From contig NZ_JAGSPM010000001.1 in the NCBI RefSeq assembly GCF_018139645.1, positions 558,001-622,000 of the forward strand: a stretch of DNA of 64,000 nt. The letters are read 5' to 3'. This DNA is from Affinundibacterium baiyunense (lineage in GTDB: Bacteria; Pseudomonadota; Gammaproteobacteria; Burkholderiales; Burkholderiaceae_D). Below are positions 57,460 through 64,000 of the stretch, in pieces (within the stretch, counting starts at the first letter, position 1; each line of letters begins with the position of its first letter). The translations under genes were made by a program, and so were the position numbers. The notes below the pieces were generated by a model that was not told the DNA's origin, did no database searches, and saw only the letters and a list, made by a program, of their open reading frames with translations.

Positions 57460-58293
57460 TCAGACAGGCGTAATGCACAAAAATTCAGGCATATTCTTCA
57501 TATCAAAATAAAGAAGACCGAATAGACCAAAACCTATCAAAATTGCGGCAAATAAATATTGCACGGCAAGCATCAAACCATGCTGTTTCAATGTCTTTGA
57601 CATTGCTTGTGCAATCAAAAGGTGCGGCAAAGCAGCCAGGCCAAATAACAACATCAATATCGCGCCAGACCAGGCCGCACCAGACAATAAAGCGAACGGT
57701 GCAATTGCGTACGACAATCCACAAGGCAGACTTCCCCATGCCATTCCAAGAAACAAAGGATGTGCACTTGCCTTTTGCAAATTAGGCATAACACGTGCAT
57801 AAACGCCTTGAATTTTTTCATTCAGAATATTAGGAATGAGTAAGTGTAGGCGTACACCTAGCAAACGAAGACCTAATATGACTAAGGCAATATTACCAAC
57901 AACGAAGAAAATACTGGTTACAGGAAAATCAAGCTTCCAACGTAAACTAGCCGCGCCTATGCCGCCAAAAACAGCGCCGATCAACGCATAGGTCGCTAAT
58001 CGTCCGGTGTGCAATTGAATTTGGTAGCTAAGCGTAGAAAGGTTTGCTGAATTCGACTGAACAAGAATATCGCCTGCAGGAGCAATTGGGATCACACGGC
58101 GAGGCGTAGAAACAGACGAACTGTCAACGACATTCAAGATGGGAGTTGAAGCACTAGATGTAGTCGATGCTGCAGATCGAAAGCTAGGAAGCCTGCTCAA
58201 AATGCTCGCGATGCCGCCACACATTCCAACACAGTGAAAGCCGCCAATTAGACCAGCTGAAATCGCTGCCAAGATGAGCGGCAAGGTGAGCAT
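57460..58293 (-). CDS. TauE/SafE-type membrane protein, last gene of cbb3 operon
   Basis: The 277-residue protein has six or so membrane segments and the motif GLIGGFHCVGMCGGIASIL near the N-terminus, typical of the sulfite exporter TauE/SafE-type proteins found in cbb3 oxidase loci. The HC-xxMC pattern could carry copper or a thiol relay, so a part in oxidase maturation is likely (inference). A Ser/Thr-rich loop at about 40-75 is unusual. It follows hemN by 12 bases. It is convergent with the mini rod gene, only 18 bases apart. Confidence 0.85.
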   Translation of the reverse strand: MLTLPLILAAISAGLIGGFHCVGMCGGIASILSRLPSFRSAASTTSSASTPILNVVDSSSVSTPRRVIPIAPAGDILVQSNSANLSTLSYQIQLHTGRLATYALIGAVFGGIGAASLRWKLDFPVTSIFFVVGNIALVILGLRLLGVRLHLLIPNILNEKIQGVYARVMPNLQKASAHPLFLGMAWGSLPCGLSYAIAPFALLSGAAWSGAILMLLFGLAALPHLLIAQAMSKTLKQHGLMLAVQYLFAAILIGFGLFGLLYFDMKNMPEFLCITPV

Positions 58294-58305
58294 AACTTTG
58301 AGAAA

Positions 58306-59736
58306 CTAGATTAATTTAGAATACTTCGCACCGCTTTGACGTGACAAATAATGATCGAAAATCATACTAAAAGCACGCACGAACATACGCCCTTTTGATG
58401 TCACACTCACGCTCGCGTCATTCAGATCAAGCAAGCCCTCGTCAGCATAAAAGCGCGCACGTTCTAATTCGTCGTGAAAATATTCAGCAAAAGAAATCTG
58501 ATATTTTGCTTCGATATCAGCGATATTTAAGGTCGTACAACACATCAAATCCATGATAATTTCGCGACGCAATAAATCATCGTGACTCAGATGAAAGCCC
58601 TTCTCTACTGGCAAATGCCCAGCATCAAGCGCGGCATAGTATTCATCCAAGGTACGTAAATTTTGTACGTAAGATGCGCCGATCTTGCCGATAGAAGACA
58701 AGCCCAATGCAACCAAATCACAGTCTGCACGCGTGGTATAGCCTTGGAAATTGCGATGTAAAGATTTATCTTTGACCGCCAAAGCCAAACTATCATCCGG
58801 TTTTGCAAAATGATCTAAGCCTATGTAGACATATCCCTCTGCGAGTAAACGACGCAAAGACATTAAAAAGATTTGCAAACGTTGTTCAGCAGATGGCAAA
58901 TCTGCTTCGTTAATGCGACGCTGCGGTTTGAAACGTGTCGGTAAATGGGCGTAATTGTACAGAGCAATGCGCGCAGGAGATAAGGCGATGACTTGATCTA
59001 AGGTACGCCCAAAGCTTTCCAAACTTTGCTTTGGCAGTCCATAAATCAAATCAAAATTAATCGACTGAAATCCAACCGCGCGACTTTGATTAATACTTTG
59101 CTCTACCATCGAATAAGGTTGAATCCGATGTACCGCTACTTGTACTTGTTCGTCAAAGTCTTGTACACCCAAGCTGGTACGATTAAATCCAAGCTCCGCT
59201 AATAATTGTAACGTCTGCGTTGTTACTGTGCGCGGATCGATTTCGATCGAAATTTCAGCATCCTCCGCGAAATCAAAATGCTCGCGCAGCATTGCCATCA
59301 AACCGCGCATTTCTTCGTCACTCAAAAATGTTGGCGTGCCGCCACCAAGATGAAGCTGTGAAACCACTTCGCGTTCGGTTAAGTATTGCTTCACCAACTT
59401 AAGCTCTTGCGCGAGGTAATTTAAATAAATGGCAGACTTACTTCTATCCTTAGTAATCACCTTATTGCAAGCGCAGTAGTAGCAAAGTGAGGCACAAAAA
59501 GGAATGTGAATATACAAAGATAACGGTGGCTTATTATTTGACTGATTTCTTTGCTGGAGATACTGAATATACGAAGCTTCAGTGAAATCAGTATGAAAAC
59601 GATCTGCTGTCGGATACGAGGTGTATCGCGGCCCCAAAGAATCGAAACGTCGAATCAAGTCTTCAGAAATTTCTAAGTGATCATTGACCTTGGGCAAATT
59701 AGCATTTGAACTTGCGGATAGTGTTGAGATTGACAT
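58306..59736 (-). CDS. hemN: Oxygen-independent coproporphyrinogen III oxidase
   Basis: HemN makes protoporphyrinogen IX without oxygen, supplying haem under microaerobic conditions. The 476-residue radical SAM enzyme starts with the HemN block GPRYTSYPTADRFH and has the cluster motif CASLCYYCAC (Cx3Cx2CxC) in the SLYIHIPFC segment. LGGGTPTFL and FDLIYGLPKQS follow. Its position between fixH and the TauE/SafE-type gene ties haem supply to the haem-rich cbb3 oxidase. Confidence 0.96.
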   Translation of the reverse strand: MSISTLSASSNANLPKVNDHLEISEDLIRRFDSLGPRYTSYPTADRFHTDFTEASYIQYLQQRNQSNNKPPLSLYIHIPFCASLCYYCACNKVITKDRSKSAIYLNYLAQELKLVKQYLTEREVVSQLHLGGGTPTFLSDEEMRGLMAMLREHFDFAEDAEISIEIDPRTVTTQTLQLLAELGFNRTSLGVQDFDEQVQVAVHRIQPYSMVEQSINQSRAVGFQSINFDLIYGLPKQSLESFGRTLDQVIALSPARIALYNYAHLPTRFKPQRRINEADLPSAEQRLQIFLMSLRRLLAEGYVYIGLDHFAKPDDSLALAVKDKSLHRNFQGYTTRADCDLVALGLSSIGKIGASYVQNLRTLDEYYAALDAGHLPVEKGFHLSHDDLLRREIIMDLMCCTTLNIADIEAKYQISFAEYFHDELERARFYADEGLLDLNDASVSVTSKGRMFVRAFSMIFDHYLSRQSGAKYSKLI

Positions 59737-59742
59737 TGTATT

Positions 59743-60000
59743 CTATGAAGCTTTTTGTAAAAGTAAGGCGGTCAACCAACTAGAGAAAGTACCAAGAACC
59801 CAGAAAATCAGAAAGCCGATAGTGTACGCGCCGAGCATATGCACTTGCAGGCGCTCATCTAACACAATCAACTCCATAGGATCGACCAAACTAAAAAACA
59901 CGCCAGTTGCGACGCAAGCCATTAAAAAAGCAGGCCATAAAACGACCATCAAAGTCGATTTGAATGAGGTCTTCTCATGTTGTGCATTGCTCGATTCCAA
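59743..60000 (-). CDS. Small two-helix membrane protein between fixH and hemN
   Basis: An 85-residue protein with two hydrophobic helices (VVLWPAFLMACVATGVFFSLV and LGAYTIGFLIFWVLGTFSSWLTALLL) and a short polar head. I choose the TTG at 60000: GAGGAG sits 6 bases before it. A longer GTG frame from 60126 would run into fixH and adds a Cys-rich stretch without support. I do not know a named family. Its place in the cbb3 operon suggests a part in oxidase assembly, which is inference. Confidence 0.7.
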   Translation of the reverse strand: MESSNAQHEKTSFKSTLMVVLWPAFLMACVATGVFFSLVDPMELIVLDERLQVHMLGAYTIGFLIFWVLGTFSSWLTALLLQKAS

Positions 60001-60073
60001 ACTCAACTCCTCTACCAAATACAAATTATTTATTCGAGAAACAGCCGACGACGATTTCACAACAATATAACAT

Positions 60074-60631
60074 TTAAGGCATCGGTGACAACCGCAAATT
60101 TCTTTGTAGTGGCTCAACCCAGTCACCGGTTAAACGCCATTCATTTGTTTCCAACTTCACGTGCAGTACTTGTAACACGCCAGAATTAACAGCTGTCTCA
60201 AATTTCTTATCTTGCGCAAAATCAGCCTCAAATTTATCTGCAGAAACACGCTTAAGCGGAAGGCGACGAATGACTTCCTCTACTGATCCAGCAGCTGCAC
60301 CAGAACTCGCCAAACTAACCTGCACCAGGTCAGGTAAAGCTTGCTTGGAATTCAATTGCATTACGATCTTCTTACTAGCCAAATCAAATTGTAAATTCGC
60401 CGCCAACGCTAACTCGCGCGCTTTCGCATCACGCTGCAAATTGGTATTAATCATCAAACCTTGTCGATAGTAGTCTTTTGCAACGACTTGATCTGCACCG
60501 CGGAAAGCAATAAAGCCCGTAACTACGCTGGCAAACACTACTAACAAAGGACCACCAACTACCAATAATAGCCAAGGTTCTTTATACCAAACATCTTTTT
60601 TTATTGGTTGCGTTAATATGCCTGAATTCAT
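60074..60631 (-). CDS. FixH/CcoH-like cbb3 oxidase assembly protein
   Basis: The 185-residue protein has one N-terminal membrane segment (LLLVVGGPLLVVFASVVTGFIAF) followed by the conserved KDYYRQGLMIN and a beta-rich periplasmic domain. This is the FixH/CcoH layout, and CcoH is needed for cbb3 oxidase assembly and stability. It lies 45 bases after ccoG in the operon. Confidence 0.88.
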   Translation of the reverse strand: MNSGILTQPIKKDVWYKEPWLLLVVGGPLLVVFASVVTGFIAFRGADQVVAKDYYRQGLMINTNLQRDAKARELALAANLQFDLASKKIVMQLNSKQALPDLVQVSLASSGAAAGSVEEVIRRLPLKRVSADKFEADFAQDKKFETAVNSGVLQVLHVKLETNEWRLTGDWVEPLQRNLRLSPMP

Positions 60632-60676
60632 CTTCTTTCCTTACGTCCTAAATCACATCAGAAAATTGACTCAACA

Positions 60677-62089
60677 TTATCTAGGAACTAAAAATACTGC
60701 TTTTTCAACCACTGAAATATTCTCTTGCTCGGTATCAGCAATAACAAATCGAATTCGATTTGAGCCAGTCGGCACCACACCAGCTGGCACACTCACGCGA
60801 ACAGGGAAAGCTTGACTAGTAGCCGACTTAATCGCAACGCGATCTTCGCCAACGATAGTTGCGCCTGGAATGCCCTTCACACTGATACGGAAAGTTCTTG
60901 CTGATTCTTGTGTATTCATAATTTGCAGACGATAGACATTTTCGATAGCGCCAACTTCCGTAATTTTTGGCATTGCTCGATCTCGCAAGATATCCACTTT
61001 CAACGGTACGCGATAGGCGAGTGATACTGAGGCAACTAAAATAATTAAACCAAGTATCGCACCATAGATCAATGTGCGCAAACGGAATACTCGCTTCCAC
61101 ATCGCCTCTTTTGTCATTTTTTCGACTAGAGCGTGTTCCGTGGTGTAGCGAATCAAACCACGCTCGTAGCCCATTTTATCCATGACTTGGTCGCAACCAT
61201 CAATACATGCACCGCAGGCAATACACTCGTACTGCAAACCATGACGGATATCTATACCGGTCGGGCAGACCTGTACACAAATTCCACAATCCACACATGA
61301 GCCTAAACCTTGCTCTTTGAAATCAACTTTCTTATTTCGTGATCCACGTGGTTCGCCACGATCGGTATCATAGGTAACAATGAGTGTATCTTTATCAAAC
61401 ATCGCACTTTGGAATCGCGCATACGGGCACATGTATTTACACACCTGCTCACGCATGAATCCAGCGTTACCATAGGTAGCAAATGCATAGAACAAGAACC
61501 AGAAGGTCTCCCATGGTCCCAAATTGAAGCTAACAACTTCTGCTGCCAATGTTTGAATTGGTGTGAAATAACCAACAAAAGTAAAACCAGTCCATAGCGC
61601 AATTAATAACCAAATCGTATGCTTAGTCGATTTGAGTCGGAATTTTTTGAATGACATTGGCGCTTGATCTAGCTTCATCCGCGCACTACGATCCCCTTCA
61701 ATTTTTGCTTCCACCCACATGAAAATCTCGGTGTACACAGTTTGAGGACAGGCATAACCGCAGAACAAGCGACCCGCTATCGCCGTAAATAGAAATAGCG
61801 AAAGTGCTGAAATGACCAGCAGAACGGCGAGATAAATAAAATCTTGCGGCCATAATACAAGGCCAAAAATATAGAATTTACGATTGACCAAATCGAACAG
61901 GACCGCTTGTCTATCATTCCAAGTAAGCCAAGCCGATCCATAAAACAAAATCTGGGTAAAAAATACCAACACCCAACGCCATGATTGAAACCACCCTTTT
62001 TGAGAACGCGCATAGATCTTCTTTCGCTCTTCAAACAAAGCCAGTTCTGCTTCGTCACTAGGCACTGGGATAATGGGTATTTTTTTCAT
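60677..62089 (-). CDS. ccoG: CcoG (FixG) iron-sulfur membrane protein for cbb3 copper handling
   Basis: CcoG is a polyferredoxin linked to copper reduction during cbb3 assembly. The 470-residue protein has several membrane helices in its N-terminal half, CGYACPQTVYTEIFMWVE, two 4Fe-4S motifs (CVDCGICVQVCP and CIACGACIDGCD), another helix, and a C-terminal Ig-like domain. It follows ccoP by about 175 bases that contain a hairpin. Confidence 0.95.
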   Translation of the reverse strand: MKKIPIIPVPSDEAELALFEERKKIYARSQKGWFQSWRWVLVFFTQILFYGSAWLTWNDRQAVLFDLVNRKFYIFGLVLWPQDFIYLAVLLVISALSLFLFTAIAGRLFCGYACPQTVYTEIFMWVEAKIEGDRSARMKLDQAPMSFKKFRLKSTKHTIWLLIALWTGFTFVGYFTPIQTLAAEVVSFNLGPWETFWFLFYAFATYGNAGFMREQVCKYMCPYARFQSAMFDKDTLIVTYDTDRGEPRGSRNKKVDFKEQGLGSCVDCGICVQVCPTGIDIRHGLQYECIACGACIDGCDQVMDKMGYERGLIRYTTEHALVEKMTKEAMWKRVFRLRTLIYGAILGLIILVASVSLAYRVPLKVDILRDRAMPKITEVGAIENVYRLQIMNTQESARTFRISVKGIPGATIVGEDRVAIKSATSQAFPVRVSVPAGVVPTGSNRIRFVIADTEQENISVVEKAVFLVPR

Positions 62090-62156
62090 TTTTAGTACGA
62101 ATTCAATTTTGCTGTCTGACAGCGGCCAAACAGATCTTACAGGCTTAATGCCTTAA

Positions 62157-62189
62157 GGTGTGCGAATCCAAATTGCAGACACGCACACC
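62157..62189 (-). other. Stem-loop between ccoP and ccoG
   Basis: Arms GGTGTGCG and CGCACACC pair perfectly around a 17-base loop. No strong T-run follows. It may protect the 3' end of the ccoNOQP message and so give more oxidase than assembly factor. Confidence 0.5.
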
Positions 62190-62237
62190 ACTTTACATCG
62201 ATTTACTTCTTACAAACGTAATACAGTATTAAGTACT

Positions 62238-62261
62238 GTACTAATTACGGTACTAATTACT
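62238..62261. repeat. 12-bp tandem repeat just after ccoP
   Basis: GTACTAATTACG and GTACTAATTACT are adjacent, only 3 bases beyond the ccoP stop codon. Confidence 0.6.
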
Positions 62262-62264
62262 GCC

Positions 62265-63272
62265 TTACTTACTTGCAGAACTAGCATCCGTACTGACGGT
62301 TTGTGCTGCATCACTAATTTGCTTCAATGCACTCGCTTCTGCATCCGTCACCGCGCCTGTATTTGATAAGCCCCATACGTATGCAGTCAACAAATGGATT
62401 TTAGCATCTGTCAAAATTGCTTTATGCGCTGGCATTTGATTCGCACGACCTTTATTGATGGTTTCCATGATGTTTTCAATACCACCACCATATAACCAAA
62501 CCTTATCGGTCAAGTTAGGTGCACCCAAAGCTTGATTGCCTTTGCCATCAGCGCCGTGACAAGCAGCACAAACACCAAACTTTGATTTACCAATTGCTGC
62601 TTTAATTGGATCATGGGCAGCACCTGACAAACTCATGACATAGTTGGCGACATTTTTTACGTCATCATCAGAACCGATCGCAGCACCCATAGGAGGCATT
62701 TGACCATGACGACCTTCCATCAAAGTAGTTTTAATCACTTCAGGCGTGCCACCATATAACCAATCGCTATCAGTCAAATTTGGATAGCCCTTGCCACCTT
62801 GCGCGTCTGAACCATGACATTGTGCGCAACTGTTCAAAAACAAACGCTGACCAATTTCAATTGCTTGCGGATCTTTGGCGACCAACTTTACATCGGTATT
62901 GAGATACTTATTAAATAAGGGACCGTATTGCTTCTCACCATCCTTCATTTCTTTCGCATAAGCACCTTCTTGACTCCAGCCAAATGTGCCCTGATAAGAG
63001 CCCATACCTGGATACACAATCAAATACCCAACACTGTAAATAATCGTCAAGTAAAACAACCACATCCACCATTTAGGCAATGGATTATTTTGCTCCATCA
63101 ATGACTCATCCCAAACATGCCCAGTAGTTTCTGCTGGCAGCGGCTTGCCGTCTGCACCAATCTTCACTTTGACTTTGGATTGAGACCACAACAACAATCC
63201 ACACGCCAGAATACTGATGCCTGTTAATACCGCAATCGCGGTACTCCACCATTCGCTAAAAAAATCTGCCAT
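62265..63272 (-). CDS. ccoP: cbb3-type cytochrome c oxidase subunit III, dihaem CcoP
   Basis: CcoP passes electrons from cytochromes c to the oxidase core. The 335-residue protein has two N-terminal membrane segments (the second WWMWLFYLTIIYSVGYLIVYPG) and the conserved HVWDESLMEQNNPLPKWW. Two haem c sites follow: CAQCH and CAACH, each in its own cytochrome domain with Met ligands downstream (GQMPPMG, NQMPAHK). It lies 2 bases after ccoQ. Confidence 0.97.
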   Translation of the reverse strand: MADFFSEWWSTAIAVLTGISILACGLLLWSQSKVKVKIGADGKPLPAETTGHVWDESLMEQNNPLPKWWMWLFYLTIIYSVGYLIVYPGMGSYQGTFGWSQEGAYAKEMKDGEKQYGPLFNKYLNTDVKLVAKDPQAIEIGQRLFLNSCAQCHGSDAQGGKGYPNLTDSDWLYGGTPEVIKTTLMEGRHGQMPPMGAAIGSDDDVKNVANYVMSLSGAAHDPIKAAIGKSKFGVCAACHGADGKGNQALGAPNLTDKVWLYGGGIENIMETINKGRANQMPAHKAILTDAKIHLLTAYVWGLSNTGAVTDAEASALKQISDAAQTVSTDASSASK

Positions 63273-63274
63273 GG

Positions 63275-63421
63275 CTATTTTCCATTCTCATTATCAAGTG
63301 GCAATTTTGCCAATTCTTCAAAACGGGCTTTGTTCTTAGAACTAAATGCCCAGTACAGGATGCCAATAAAAGCAATCAGACTAACCACTGTCATCACGCT
63401 ACTTAAAATTGTAAAGTTCAT
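63275..63421 (-). CDS. ccoQ: cbb3 oxidase small subunit CcoQ
   Basis: This 48-residue protein is easily missed. It reads MNFTILSSVMTVVSLIAFIG and continues as one membrane helix and a charged tail (SSKNKARFEELAKLPL), as CcoQ does. AGGAGA is well placed before the ATG. It sits between ccoO and ccoP, its fixed position, and would stabilise the oxidase complex. Confidence 0.93.
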   Translation of the reverse strand: MNFTILSSVMTVVSLIAFIGILYWAFSSKNKARFEELAKLPLDNENGK

Positions 63422-63451
63422 CTTCAATTCTCCTGAAAGATTTCCGACACC

Positions 63452-64000
63452 CTAGTTCTTGTTTTTGATTGCAGTACCCAATACCTGCAAATACGCAATC
63501 AAGGCTTCCATTTCTGTTTTACCAGAGACTTCCTCAGCAGCTTTTGCAATTTGCTCATCGGTATATGGCACGCCCAAAGTCTTCATCGCACGCATTCTTG
63601 GTGCCATTCCTGCACCATCAACCGTTGCCTTCAACAGCCAAGGATAAGCCGGCATGTTGGACTCTGGCACTACGGAACGTGGATCAGTTAAGTGATCTTT
63701 ATGCCATGTGTCACTGTAACGTCCACCGACACGTGCCAAATCTGGGCCTGTACGCTTACTACCCCATTGGAATGGGTGATCATAAACAGACTCACCTGCA
63801 ACAGAATAGTGACCATAGCGTTCAGTTTCAGCACGGAACGGACGGATCATTTGTGAGTGACAGCCGTAGCAGCCCTCACGCAGATACACATCACGCCCAG
63901 CCAATTCTAAAGCGCTGTAAGGCTTCATGCCCTGCACTGCTTGTGTCGTCGTTTTCTGAAAAAACAGTGGCACGATTTCAACCAAACCACCAACACTGAT
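63452..64000 (-). CDS. ccoO: cbb3-type cytochrome c oxidase subunit II, CcoO (5' end outside window)
   Basis: CcoO is the monohaem c subunit of the oxidase. The visible 183 residues include the end of the N-terminal membrane anchor ([15 protein letters not shown]), the haem site [13 protein letters not shown] and the Met ligand region [10 protein letters not shown]. The frame stays open through 64000, so the start lies beyond the window; about 20 residues are missing by comparison with the family. ccoN should lie further right. Confidence 0.96.
   Translation of the reverse strand: MSVGGLVEIVPLFFQKTTTQAVQGMKPYSALELAGRDVYLREGCYGCHSQMIRPFRAETERYGHYSVAGESVYDHPFQWGSKRTGPDLARVGGRYSDTWHKDHLTDPRSVVPESNMPAYPWLLKATVDGAGMAPRMRAMKTLGVPYTDEQIAKAAEEVSGKTEMEALIAYLQVLGTAIKNKN

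Noticed and set aside
59743-60126. Longer GTG frame of 127 codons for the small membrane protein
   Set aside because: It overlaps fixH and has no ribosome-binding site, while TTG at 60000 has a near-perfect one.

Overview
The window is a stretch of bacterial chromosome, most likely from a betaproteobacterium of the order Burkholderiales, and probably an Oxalobacteraceae-type genome of fairly low GC (inference; Undibacterium would fit). The evidence is a long block in the order ndk-rlmN-pilF-rodZ-ispG-hisS-yfgM-bamB-der-hfq-hflX-hflK-hflC-hisZ-purA-phosphoribosyltransferase, an RpoD with a very long N-terminal extension, a rnr-rlmB pair, and a cbb3 oxidase cluster carrying ccoG, fixH and hemN. 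I see no rRNA, CRISPR array, insertion sequence or prophage. Coding density is high and most genes are housekeeping.

Layout. Positions 1-9.4 kb: a DNA glycosylase (-), a TPR protein and an L,D-transpeptidase that share a C-terminal domain, two cyclophilins (one with a Tat-type signal), lpxH and an omega-aminotransferase (+), then a CYTH protein and an M14 carboxypeptidase (-). Positions 9.7-13.7 kb: tRNA-Pro, then a leftward four-gene operon of a tiny J-domain protein and three unrecognised proteins (two with acidic tails), with slyD upstream. Positions 14-20.3 kb: a nitronate-monooxygenase-like protein, serS and rpoD. The rpoD leader has a sigma70-type promoter followed by an intrinsic terminator before the coding region. 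Positions 20.4-29 kb: nicotinamide riboside uptake pair, OmpA-like porin, ChaN-like protein, tRNA-His, DUF3079 protein, a MarR regulator with an HPP-CBS membrane protein behind a near-ideal operator, dusA and cysE. Positions 29-33 kb: rlmB, rnr and tRNA-Leu.

Positions 33.1-49.5 kb are the leftward essential-gene block: purine and histidine synthesis, membrane quality control (HflKC), RNA chaperone, ribosome GTPases, outer membrane assembly, isoprenoid synthesis, cell shape, type IV pilus assembly and rRNA/tRNA methylation.

Positions 49.8-64 kb turn to RNA helicase and oxygen physiology. After dbpA come a LuxR-type response regulator, a receiver-only regulator with an FNR-like box upstream, a Crp/Fnr regulator lacking most iron-sulfur cysteines, a tandem universal stress protein and a large histidine kinase whose PAS domain has a His aligned with the FixL haem ligand. 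A miniature flagellar-rod-like protein follows. The window ends in a leftward cbb3 oxidase operon: ccoO (cut by the window edge), ccoQ, ccoP, ccoG, fixH, a small membrane protein, hemN and a TauE/SafE-type membrane protein. Together this looks like a microaerobic sensing, transcription and respiration region.

The least explained parts are the J-domain operon (10.0-13.0 kb), the rpoD leader, the oxygen-sensing regulators at 51.3-56.9 kb and the orphan mini rod protein. All functional calls come from reading motifs by eye; no database search was run.
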